From Gammaproteobacteria bacterium (GTDB lineage Bacteria; Pseudomonadota; Gammaproteobacteria; Eutrophobiales; Eutrophobiaceae): DNA of 6,009 nucleotides. Positions 1 to 6,009 of the stretch are shown here, piece after piece. The stretch spans positions 1-6,009 of the forward strand of contig JAAXHV010000005.1 of assembly GCA_012270695.1 (NCBI GenBank). The letters run 5' to 3'. A model generated the notes under the pieces. The model was not told the DNA's origin. It saw only the letters and a program-made list of their open reading frames with translations, and did not search any database. Each line of letters starts with the position of its first letter. Within the stretch, counting starts at the first letter, position 1. The position numbers and the translations under genes were made by a program.

Positions 1-399
1 GGCCTGGGGATCGTTGGGATCAGGTTCGGCAGGGAAAGCACGCCCCGCAAAGAAATTATCCACCAGACCGTCGGCGCTGAGGCTGGGCGGGTTTTTTACG
101 GCCTCCATCGTCGCCTTGATATAGTTCGGGTGCAGCTCCAGGGAATCCGTTTCCTTGGTCTGCAATGCAGTCTGGCCTTTCTTGATATGGTCGAACAAGG
201 CCGGATCCAGGACTTCCTCGAATTGATCGACGTTGTTCTGGTCGATCACCATACCGGGGGTGTAACCCGGAAATTCCGGCGTCCAGTTTTCGTAAGGATA
301 AAACGAATTTCTTACGTCTTCCTCGGTGAATTCTGCCCAGGCCGCCATACTCAGGGCCAACAGCGGAAGAACAGCGAGATACTTGATATACTTAAACAT
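1..399 (-). CDS. DUF1329 family periplasmic/outer-membrane protein, N-terminal part (3' end beyond window)
   Basis: Reading from the ATG at 399, the frame stays open for 133 codons to base 1, so this is the N-terminal part of a longer gene; DUF1329 proteins are usually about 400-460 aa. Residues 1-22 form a Sec signal peptide: basic start (MFKYIKY), hydrophobic core (LAVLPLLALSMAA) and an AWA cleavage site before EFTEED. The mature part has features I associate with DUF1329: an acidic start, the NWTPEFPGYTPGM segment, a helical VLDPALFDHIKKGQ segment, a TKETDSLELHPNYIKAT stretch, and an AGRAFP segment resembling the family's 'GLPFP' motif. DUF1329 is annotated as related to outer-membrane lipoprotein-sorting proteins (LolA/LolB-like fold), so a periplasmic carrier of hydrophobic cargo is likely but unproven. 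It follows the DUF1302 gene by 30 bp on the same strand, the usual pairing for these families. No lipobox cysteine is seen, so the mature N-terminus is probably soluble. The family call is from recognition, not a search. Confidence 0.85.
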   Translation of the reverse strand, partial: MFKYIKYLAVLPLLALSMAAWAEFTEEDVRNSFYPYENWTPEFPGYTPGMVIDQNNVDQFEEVLDPALFDHIKKGQTALQTKETDSLELHPNYIKATMEAVKNPPSLSADGLVDNFFAGRAFPAEPDPNDPQA

Positions 400-409
400 G
401 ATTATTAAG

Positions 410-416
410 CCTCCTT
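410..416 (-). promoter_or_regulatory. Strong ribosome binding site of the DUF1329 gene
   Basis: On the minus strand the 30-bp gap before the ATG at 399 contains AAGGAGG, a near-perfect Shine-Dalgarno sequence, followed by ten AT-rich bases to the start codon. This supports the chosen start and efficient independent initiation. No promoter or terminator fits in the rest of the gap, so the gene is most simply co-transcribed with the barrel gene upstream. Confidence 0.85.
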
Positions 417-429
417 CCTGTATATATTC

Positions 430-2583
430 TTAGAAGCGGTAGCGGAACAGTACCTGGAACTCGTCTTCGTGCTGCGCCATGCCGATGGGTCCGGAACGGA
501 AGCGACCCAGCGGTTCGTAGCCTCTGCGATCTCCACAACTGGATTCTATGACATAGGGCGTGGTGCAACCTTCCCGGTTGGTAAAGGGTGGATATGCGTT
601 GGAGGTACGACCGTCATCGGCCATCTGGGGACCGCTGCCCAGCTTGATATTGGCGCCGATGATCAGACGCAGGTTATCGCTGATCAGGTAGTCCAGTCCC
701 GGCCCAAGCACAGTGGCGTTGGCCCTGAAGTCATGGCCTATGATCAGGCGCGGCAGAATCCGGTCGGCGGCATAAAAACCCTGGATCAGTAAAGTGCCGA
801 GAAAATCGCTCTTCCGGCTCTGAAAACCTATCTGTGACCCGGTCAGCGGATGGGTGATTGACTCATGGTCAAGCAGGTGCTGGCCGAAAATCTGTCCCGA
901 CAACAGGAACGTACGCTTCGGGTTCAACCATTTGAAATAGGTAGGCCGGTCCCAACCGATGACCCAGCGGACCACGTCAGACTCGGAATACAGACGCTCT
1001 TTCGAGGTGTCGGCGAATTCCTCACCGCTGGTATGGGCTACCTCCACCCGGAACGCGGACTTGAGCGGGTCGATGTAAAAGTCGGCGGACGCGCCTACCA
1101 GGGTGACCCGCGGGAAGTACATATCAAATGCCGGCACATATTGCCGCACCCGCTCATGGCCCGGCGTGTCCGTGGGATCGATCGGGTTGAAGCCCAACGG
1201 ACATGCGGCAAATGCCGGACTCCACAGACCTGGTGAAGGTGTGGTCGGCGGACAGAACTGCGGGGGGATGACGTTACCCAGGAACGGGTTGGCGCCGGGG
1301 ATCCCCGATCTCAATGAGGGAAGTTGCGAATAAAACGACATGGCGTTGATGGAGAAGCCCACGCTCCTGAACACACCTTCAAGCCGCACGCCGCCCTGGT
1401 CGAAGTCCCAACCCGGCAGGTGGACATCCCGGATGCCGACGACATGACGCGGGAAATCCGTAGCCAGGTTGCCGTCCGGGGCCAGCCCGCTGGCGAAGTT
1501 GTTGATAGTGCAACCGTTGTCCCAGCAGTTTTTCAAGGCACGGAACAGGTCGCCTGCCAGAAGGATATTGTAGGGCTGGCCGCCCTGGCCCAGTATGTTC
1601 GGGCGGAATTTCTCGAAATTCCAGATCACCTGCAGGTTCAGGTCATCGAACGCCCCCACCGCGCCGGCGCGGTATTCCGCGGAGAAGATACCCAGGGGAA
1701 TGCGGCTGTCCTCGAATTCCTCGTAGATGCTCTGGATGGAAAAGTCGATGGGGTTGACCTGGTCCAGCACCCGGAACAGGTCGGTCCGGCCCCAGACTAC
1801 CTGCTGGCGGCCAATACGGAAGTTGATCTCGTCGCCGTTATTGACCGGCATGGTGGCGTCAATATAAATCTCCCGCAGCCAGCCGTGATCATCGGTGAAC
1901 TCGGGGAAACGCAGGTCATCCAGGGTCGCGTCCATATAACCGGGGATACAGCCGCGGGAATCCACGTCGCAGGGCCTGACGGGGGTAAAGAACTCCAGGC
2001 CGCCGCCGAACTCACCGTTATTATTGGTGGAGGCCAGTTCGCTGCCTACCCGTTTCAGGCCTTCATTGGGGTTGGCCGCCAGGTCAAAACCGAACCCGCC
2101 GCCCCCGGGCAAGGCCGGCACCCCGACACTGACCGGCGAAGCGCCCCAGGGGTTACCCTCGGTAGTGCCACCCAGTGCGCGGGTAACGTTGACCACGTGC
2201 GGTACATCATCCGGGCCTATGGCAACCGGAAGATAGACACCGGAACCGGAACTGGTCGTCGTAACCTGACCGCCCGCCCGTTTGCCGAACCTGTCATCAT
2301 TCAGGTCATAAACGCCGTCATAGGTGGCCCGCAAGGTTCCGTGAAAGGAGATCTCGGAAAACAGACCGGTGGGCTTGAATATCTTAGACCACTCAACCTG
2401 GCCGCGCACGCGTTCCTTGGTAATGCCGTAATTGTCACGGTGGTGATAAGTGTTATCGAGAAAGCCGTGGATGATCAGGGTACCGTCTTTGGAATTCCAT
2501 GCTGAAGCCGTTAAAGGCACGACGGCAAGGGCGCCTGCAACCGCGCTCGATAACAGGGTGAGAGAGAACCTGCGGATATTCAT
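430..2583 (-). CDS. DUF1302 family outer-membrane beta-barrel protein
   Basis: A complete 717-aa protein. Residues 1-28 are a Sec signal peptide (MNIRR, hydrophobic core, ASA cleavage site before W29). The C-terminus is RYRF, ending in the terminal phenylalanine recognised by the BAM machinery in outer-membrane barrels, after alternating aromatic/hydrophobic strand-like stretches (for example 489-505, 556-567, 596-618 and 706-717). The family hallmark is at residues 256-282, with GRQQVVWGRTDLFRVLDQVN. A Gly/Pro/Ser/Thr-rich, poorly structured insert lies at about 100-200, and the protein is at the long end for the family. Its only eight cysteines form four close pairs (205/212, 353/358, 444/461, 673/683), likely disulfides in exposed loops. 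The start at 2583 is supported by the signal peptide and an AGGGGG site seven bases upstream. DUF1302 proteins typically sit beside DUF1329 and RND transporter genes; a role as outer-membrane channel or acceptor for the transported molecule is inferred, and the substrate is unknown. Confidence 0.9.
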   Translation of the reverse strand: MNIRRFSLTLLSSAVAGALAVVPLTASAWNSKDGTLIIHGFLDNTYHHRDNYGITKERVRGQVEWSKIFKPTGLFSEISFHGTLRATYDGVYDLNDDRFGKRAGGQVTTTSSGSGVYLPVAIGPDDVPHVVNVTRALGGTTEGNPWGASPVSVGVPALPGGGGFGFDLAANPNEGLKRVGSELASTNNNGEFGGGLEFFTPVRPCDVDSRGCIPGYMDATLDDLRFPEFTDDHGWLREIYIDATMPVNNGDEINFRIGRQQVVWGRTDLFRVLDQVNPIDFSIQSIYEEFEDSRIPLGIFSAEYRAGAVGAFDDLNLQVIWNFEKFRPNILGQGGQPYNILLAGDLFRALKNCWDNGCTINNFASGLAPDGNLATDFPRHVVGIRDVHLPGWDFDQGGVRLEGVFRSVGFSINAMSFYSQLPSLRSGIPGANPFLGNVIPPQFCPPTTPSPGLWSPAFAACPLGFNPIDPTDTPGHERVRQYVPAFDMYFPRVTLVGASADFYIDPLKSAFRVEVAHTSGEEFADTSKERLYSESDVVRWVIGWDRPTYFKWLNPKRTFLLSGQIFGQHLLDHESITHPLTGSQIGFQSRKSDFLGTLLIQGFYAADRILPRLIIGHDFRANATVLGPGLDYLISDNLRLIIGANIKLGSGPQMADDGRTSNAYPPFTNREGCTTPYVIESSCGDRRGYEPLGRFRSGPIGMAQHEDEFQVLFRYRF

Positions 2584-2590
2584 CGTTTAT

Positions 2591-2596
2591 CCCCCT
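2591..2596 (-). promoter_or_regulatory. Ribosome binding site of the DUF1302 gene
   Basis: The minus strand reads AGGGGG seven bases before the ATG at 2583. This purine run is the only Shine-Dalgarno-like sequence near this start and supports initiation there. Confidence 0.7.
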
Positions 2597-2626
2597 ACGC
2601 TATGTGGACTTGATTATTGTGATTGT

Positions 2627-2644
2627 GAAAATATCGATATTTTC
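2627..2644. promoter_or_regulatory. 18-bp perfect palindrome, candidate operator
   Basis: GAAAATATCGATATTTTC is its own reverse complement over all 18 bases, with no loop. It starts two bases downstream of the TATAAT -10 box, so it spans roughly -4 to +14 of the predicted transcript and begins 43 bases before the barrel start codon. That is a classic place for a dimeric repressor to block transcription. A tandem hexamer pair (ATTGTG twice, 2616-2627 on the plus strand) abuts it. With no loop, low GC and no following T-tract on either transcribed strand, it is not a convincing terminator. I do not recognise the site as that of a known regulator, and no regulator gene is in the window. Confidence 0.55.
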
Positions 2645-2646
2645 CC

Positions 2647-2678
2647 ATTATAACCTCTTTATTCGTCAATACCATCAA
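2647..2678 (-). promoter_or_regulatory. Candidate sigma-70 promoter for the DUF1302-DUF1329 pair
   Basis: The minus strand has a perfect TATAAT at 2652-2647 in the only AT-rich gap of the window. The -35 is poor: TTGATG at 2678-2673 leaves a 20-base spacer and TTGACG at 2669-2664 only 11, so neither has the standard 17 +/- 1. The promoter may be weak, activator-dependent or use a relaxed -35. The predicted start of transcription, near 2640, falls inside the palindrome at 2627-2644. Confidence 0.45.
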
Positions 2679-2719
2679 TAATTGCATTCTTATTCGAGAT
2701 AAATTCGGGACAACCTCCG

Positions 2720-5119
2720 TCAGTCCAAGTCAAACTCTTCGATCGTTGAACCGGCGCCTTTTTCCCAGCGCTCTTCTGCAGCCTCCATAATGAATTTCGG
2801 CTTGAAGATGTTGACCCACGACGGCACCAGGAACATGGCGGAGGCCATGTTCATGACCAGCATGATGATCAGCAAACGCGCGGCATCGGCCTGGAAACGC
2901 AACTCGGAAATGAATACCCACATGATAATGCCGCCCACCAGGGTCGTGGCGGTCAGGGCAATGGCCACGCCGGTGGTGCTGACCGCGCGGCGGATGGCGT
3001 CCTGCACGTCCTCGGCCACGTGCATCTCCTCCTTGATGCGATCCATCATATAGATCGCGTAATCCACTCCAAGACCGATGCCCACGGCAATCATGGGCAC
3101 GGTATTGACGTTCAACCCCATATTCAGCAATCCCATGCAGGCGTAGGTCAGGGTGGTGGCGAAGGTCATGGACACCAGCATCATGAAACCGGAATGGAAC
3201 GAACCGTAGAACCACAGGGTAAAAGCCAGGATCAGGATCAACACCGCGGGCACCACGATCACGTTGGTCTCGTAGGCCTCTTCGTTGATGGCCGCAGTCA
3301 CACCGACGGGACCGCCTGCCAGGTCGATATGCAGGCCTTCCACCTGTTTGCCGGTTGTGTCTATCCATTCCTTGGCCATGTGTATGGCGCGCCGGATGGT
3401 TTCGCCGGTGTGATCCTTGTAGTAAAAAACCATGTTGGCGAGCCGGTCATCGGTATCGATATATTCCTGCAACGCGCCCTGGGTCGGCGCCGACATCATA
3501 AACATGAACAACAGGCCGCCGATATGCTGGTCGATAGGCGGAACAACAGCCCAGCGCGGGTCGTTGTTGCGGGTCATCTGGTTAACTGTCGTAATCAGGT
3601 TATTGACTCCTTTTACGCCGCCAAGATGCGGGTCCAGCATCATGTGGTTCTGGAAATCGGTCAGGGCCTTCATGATCTCCGGCTTTTTCAGCCCGCCGTT
3701 CTCATCGGCGCGGGCGATGATGAACAGTTCCTCGGCGCCCGGAAAGCGGTCGTTTATCGCCGTTGATGAAATATTGAAATCATGGTCGTGGTAGAGCAAA
3801 GGCGAACCCGGCTCCGGTTCGCCGATCTGCACCCAGGAACTGAAATACGTTGCGCAAAGGGCAATAACCAGGCAGGTGATCAGCACCGTTTGCGAACGCG
3901 CCCTGGTGCCGACTACCTGGGCCAGTTTGGGAAATACGGCGCGCGCCATCGTATGTTTCACAGCGACGCTTTTCGGCCTGGGCAGTTCCGCCAGCAGCAT
4001 CGGTATCACTATCAACACGGTGACGACCATGCACACTGCCCAGAACGATGCATAAACGGCCATCTTGTCATTGATCGGCACCGAACCCAGCCCGATGAGG
4101 TACAACGCGGAGGCATCCGCGACGATAGCAAGCGCCCCGGGTCTGAACAAGGCGTTGAAGGTGTTCCGGGCAGCAGGTATTTTTTCACCGGTGCGGGATA
4201 ATTCAAGAAAATAACGTTCCATCTTCTGGATGCCGTGGGACATGGCCCGTGCCGAGATGAGAAACGGCACCACCAGCATCAGCGGGTCCAGGTTGTAACC
4301 GAAGACCCCCATAAAACCCACACCCCAGATACTGGTCAGGATCATGCCCAGCAGCGGCAACAGGATGCCGTACAGGCGGCGTGAGTAGAAGATCAGGATG
4401 CCCAGCACAATCAATATGGTGTAGAAGAAAATAAGCAGGATATCGCCGCTGTAGGAATCCACCCAACCCACCAGCACCGGATGCCCGGTTGCATGGATTT
4501 TCACTCCTGGAGCGGCCTCCTCAGCCCGAATCGCCTGAATCTCCTCAAATACCTTGCCGTAGTCAAGCTGGCCTTCATTCAGGGTGCCCTTGATCAGGGC
4601 CGATTTCATGTCGGGCGAGACCAGCAGGCCGTACACGTTGGTGCTCGCCAGCACGTCCCCCTGGATCTGCGCCAGTTGCTCCTCCGTATATTCATCATGT
4701 TGCGGATCGTAATAGTTCTGCGAGCGTATGGTTCCATCCGGCGTCAGGAATATCTTCCGGGTATTGCGGTGAGTCAGGCTGGTCACCAGGTTGTGGTTGA
4801 TGTTGGATACGCTGTCCAGCTTCTGGGTAATGCGGTGGACCCGGTCCAGGGCATCGTTGGTGAAGATCGTGCCCTCCTCCACCTCCATGGCCATGACGAT
4901 GATATTTGCCCCGCCAAAGGTATCGCGGATACTGTTATGGAGCTGAATATACGGGTGTTCCTGGGGCAACAGGTCGGCAAAATCCGACAGCATGCGCACT
5001 GCCGGGATGTTCCAGGCAAACATGGCGGTAATCAGGAAAATGAGCGCCAGTACGAATTTCCTGTTGTTGAACAGGAAATTGCCGAATATCGGGAAAATCT
5101 GACTGGTATCTATCTTCAT
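2720..5119 (-). CDS. RND/MMPL-superfamily inner-membrane transporter
   Basis: A complete 799-aa protein with the duplicated RND architecture. TM1 is at about 22-40, followed by a periplasmic loop to about 225 and TM2-TM6 at roughly 227-245, 250-272, 278-297, 327-347 and 355-377. TM7 is at about 411-430, followed by a second periplasmic loop to about 616 and TM8-TM12 at 618-638, 643-665, 673-693, 716-738 and 746-770. TM10 carries the family signature VGIGLGVDYAIYMMDR, with D686 and Y687 as the probable proton-relay pair. The matching TM4 segment reads FLISARAMSHGIQKMER, where Ser294 and His295 replace Asp and Tyr, so the two halves are asymmetric. The size and topology fit COG1033-type exporters related to MmpL and HpnN rather than the approximately 1030-aa AcrB pumps. 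It probably uses proton-motive force to move a hydrophobic or lipid-like substrate. Its start overlaps the propeller stop as ATGA with only a weak GGTGGG site at 5134-5129, suggesting translational coupling. The C-terminal tail (771-799) is cytoplasmic and acidic. Confidence 0.92.
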   Translation of the reverse strand: MKIDTSQIFPIFGNFLFNNRKFVLALIFLITAMFAWNIPAVRMLSDFADLLPQEHPYIQLHNSIRDTFGGANIIVMAMEVEEGTIFTNDALDRVHRITQKLDSVSNINHNLVTSLTHRNTRKIFLTPDGTIRSQNYYDPQHDEYTEEQLAQIQGDVLASTNVYGLLVSPDMKSALIKGTLNEGQLDYGKVFEEIQAIRAEEAAPGVKIHATGHPVLVGWVDSYSGDILLIFFYTILIVLGILIFYSRRLYGILLPLLGMILTSIWGVGFMGVFGYNLDPLMLVVPFLISARAMSHGIQKMERYFLELSRTGEKIPAARNTFNALFRPGALAIVADASALYLIGLGSVPINDKMAVYASFWAVCMVVTVLIVIPMLLAELPRPKSVAVKHTMARAVFPKLAQVVGTRARSQTVLITCLVIALCATYFSSWVQIGEPEPGSPLLYHDHDFNISSTAINDRFPGAEELFIIARADENGGLKKPEIMKALTDFQNHMMLDPHLGGVKGVNNLITTVNQMTRNNDPRWAVVPPIDQHIGGLLFMFMMSAPTQGALQEYIDTDDRLANMVFYYKDHTGETIRRAIHMAKEWIDTTGKQVEGLHIDLAGGPVGVTAAINEEAYETNVIVVPAVLILILAFTLWFYGSFHSGFMMLVSMTFATTLTYACMGLLNMGLNVNTVPMIAVGIGLGVDYAIYMMDRIKEEMHVAEDVQDAIRRAVSTTGVAIALTATTLVGGIIMWVFISELRFQADAARLLIIMLVMNMASAMFLVPSWVNIFKPKFIMEAAEERWEKGAGSTIEEFDLD
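5116..5119 (-). other. ATGA stop/start overlap coupling the propeller and transporter genes
   Basis: On the minus strand the bases ATGA contain the transporter's ATG (5119-5117) and the propeller's TGA (5118-5116). The Shine-Dalgarno match upstream is weak (GGTGGG, nine bases before ATG). Translation of the transporter therefore probably depends on ribosomes finishing the propeller gene, which would keep the two products in a fixed ratio. Confidence 0.75.
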
Positions 5120-6009
5120 GTTTTTTCGCCCACCAGTTCCTCAATGGAAAATATCTGCAATACACCCCCGGCGCCGCCGACTATAAGCCTGTGATTGGAT
5201 AACGGCTCAATACTGCGCAGGTACAGGCGGAAAGTTTCGCCGTGTTCGACCTGGGTCCATTCCGCTCCGTCGTAACGGAACAGGCTGCCTTCACCACCGA
5301 CAACGAAAATATGGCCATCCACCCTGGTCATGGTATACAGGGTTACCAGGCTGCCGGTGGATTGCGTCTTCCAGGTCTGCCCGCCGTCTTCAGTCGCAAG
5401 GAGAACGCCACCCAGTCCGGCGACCCAGCCTTTTTCCAGATCTTCAAAATACATGCTCTGCGGATAAAACTCATCGGGCATGGGGGTCAGGAATTCCCAA
5501 CTGGCGCCGCCGTCCGTCGTTTTAATCAACGTGCCGAATTCACCGGCGATATATACGGTCCGCTCACCAAAAAACTGGATATCCGTGTAGATTACATCCT
5601 CATCCTGTGAGGACAGCGTCCAGGTTGCGCCATTGTCCCGACTGATCGAGATGGTGGAAAAGCTGCCCGCCACCCATAAATTGCCGGCAGGGTCACACTC
5701 GATCGCCTGGGGCGCTTCCTCGGTGGGAAGTTTACTCAGGCTCCAGGTCAGGCCGCTGTCTTCGGACAACCACACCTCACCTTCGAAAGCGAGGGCGGCA
5801 AACAGGCCGGCGGCGCAACTGGTGACGTCGAGGAACGAAGGCCAGGAAGGAATTTGATGGCGCTGCCAGGTCGCTCCGCTGTCCTGTGATGACAGGATAA
5901 CTCCACTGGATGCGACCGCCACGATATTCTGCTGGAATGAGCTGACAGCCTGGAAATTGTCCGTCCTGCGTATGGGAGACTGCTCCGTCTTTACTACTTC
6001 ATCCAGCAC
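5116..6009 (-). CDS. YCF48-like secreted beta-propeller (BNR/Asp-box repeats), 5' end beyond window
   Basis: 297 residues are visible. The first visible codon is GTG at the very edge and could be read as a start, but the sequence then runs LDEVVKTEQSPIRR with no signal peptide, so the true start and an export signal most likely lie upstream. Five Asp-box motifs (S/T-x-D-x-G-x-T/S-W) occur at 41-48, 82-89, 123-130, 164-171 and 206-213, spaced almost exactly 41 residues, with a degenerate sixth (RYDGAEW, 245-251). Each is followed by a hydrophobic strand and preceded by a G-x-(I/L)-(L/F)-x-S type strand, giving a six- or seven-bladed propeller. Homologues are often named 'photosystem II stability/assembly factor' after cyanobacterial Ycf48/HCF136. 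Nothing here suggests photosynthesis, and that name should not be taken as function. Overlap with the transporter gene suggests a periplasmic scaffold or assembly factor for the pump. Family confidence is high; role is inference. Confidence 0.87.
   Translation of the reverse strand: MLDEVVKTEQSPIRRTDNFQAVSSFQQNIVAVASSGVILSSQDSGATWQRHQIPSWPSFLDVTSCAAGLFAALAFEGEVWLSEDSGLTWSLSKLPTEEAPQAIECDPAGNLWVAGSFSTISISRDNGATWTLSSQDEDVIYTDIQFFGERTVYIAGEFGTLIKTTDGGASWEFLTPMPDEFYPQSMYFEDLEKGWVAGLGGVLLATEDGGQTWKTQSTGSLVTLYTMTRVDGHIFVVGGEGSLFRYDGAEWTQVEHGETFRLYLRSIEPLSNHRLIVGGAGGVLQIFSIEELVGEKT

Larger units (their letters stand above)
2584..2719. other. Intergenic regulatory gap between transporter and barrel genes
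   Basis: This 136-bp AT-rich stretch separates two same-strand genes. It holds the TATAAT box, the palindrome and the barrel ribosome binding site. The part directly after the transporter stop (2680-2719) contains a short direct repeat on the minus strand (CGAATTTATCT then CGAATAAGA) but no GC-rich hairpin followed by a T-run, so no intrinsic terminator is visible. Neither strand shows a convincing small coding sequence. Confidence 0.6.

Noticed and set aside
400..429. Promoter or terminator between the barrel and DUF1329 genes
   Set aside because: The 30-bp gap is filled by a strong ribosome binding site and short AT-rich flanks, with no hairpin and no room for a complete promoter.
1324..2505. 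A 393-codon open frame on the plus strand opposite the barrel gene, with shorter ones at 469-792 and 865-1236
   Set aside because: They lie in exact codon register with the barrel gene on the other strand. There, stops can arise only opposite TTA, CTA and TCA sense codons, which are rare in such GC-rich genes, so long open antisense frames are expected. The translation shows no domain, signal peptide or membrane segment, while the opposite frame has a signal peptide, family motif and BAM terminus.
2616..2644. Possible CRP-type site around the TGTGA sequence in the intergenic gap
   Set aside because: Only one half-site is present; there is no TCACA at the required six-base spacing, and the TGTGA is part of the tandem ATTGTG repeat.
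2831..2852. Perfect 9-bp inverted repeat with a 4-base loop (GAACATGGC / GCCATGTTC)
   Set aside because: It lies inside the transporter's TM12 coding region and results from codons for Asn-Met-Ala-Ser-Ala-Met-Phe, a near-palindromic residue run. It has no T-tract and no gene boundary nearby, so it is not a terminator or operator on present evidence.
3020..5194. Plus-strand open frames of 248 and 237 codons (3020-3766, 4481-5194) opposite the transporter
   Set aside because: They have the same in-register antisense relation to the transporter codons. Their products are His/Gln/Gly/Val-rich with no recognisable fold, and the minus-strand RND protein fully explains the region.
6007..6009. GTG at the window edge as the start codon of the propeller gene
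   Set aside because: It would leave a propeller without an export signal, and the frame is open right to the edge. It is more likely an internal valine.

Overview
The window holds four protein genes, all on the minus strand, with no RNA gene, mobile element, CRISPR array or phage sequence. In transcription order (high to low coordinates) they are: a secreted YCF48-like beta-propeller with its 5' end cut by the window edge (6009-5116); a full-length RND/MMPL-superfamily transporter (5119-2720); a full-length DUF1302 outer-membrane beta-barrel protein (2583-430); and a DUF1329 protein cut after 133 codons by the other edge (399-1). This combination is a recurring cluster in Gram-negative proteobacteria. 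The barrel and the Sec signal peptides require a two-membrane envelope. Moderately GC-rich coding DNA and the family content fit a gammaproteobacterium, perhaps marine or environmental. The lineage is inferred from family content only, and I cannot name a genus.

The layout suggests two closely linked transcription or translation units. The propeller and transporter genes overlap by four bases (ATGA, 5116-5119), so they are probably translationally coupled. After the transporter stop there is a 136-bp AT-rich gap (2584-2719), the only sizeable non-coding stretch. It contains a perfect TATAAT -10 box (2647-2652), an 18-bp perfect palindrome (2627-2644) lying on the predicted transcription start, and a GGGGG-type ribosome binding site before the barrel gene. 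I see no intrinsic terminator in the gap, so read-through from the transporter is possible. The barrel and DUF1329 genes are separated by only 30 bp containing a strong AAGGAGG site and look co-transcribed.

The genes plausibly form one envelope-spanning system. The inner-membrane RND/MMPL pump would supply energy and select a substrate, the propeller would act as a periplasmic scaffold or assembly factor, the DUF1329 protein (a family related to LolA/LolB-type lipoprotein and lipid carriers) would ferry a hydrophobic molecule across the periplasm, and the DUF1302 barrel would be the outer-membrane element. The substrate cannot be read from the sequence; a lipid or other hydrophobic compound is the best inference. 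The palindrome suggests that the outer-membrane half is under separate regulation.
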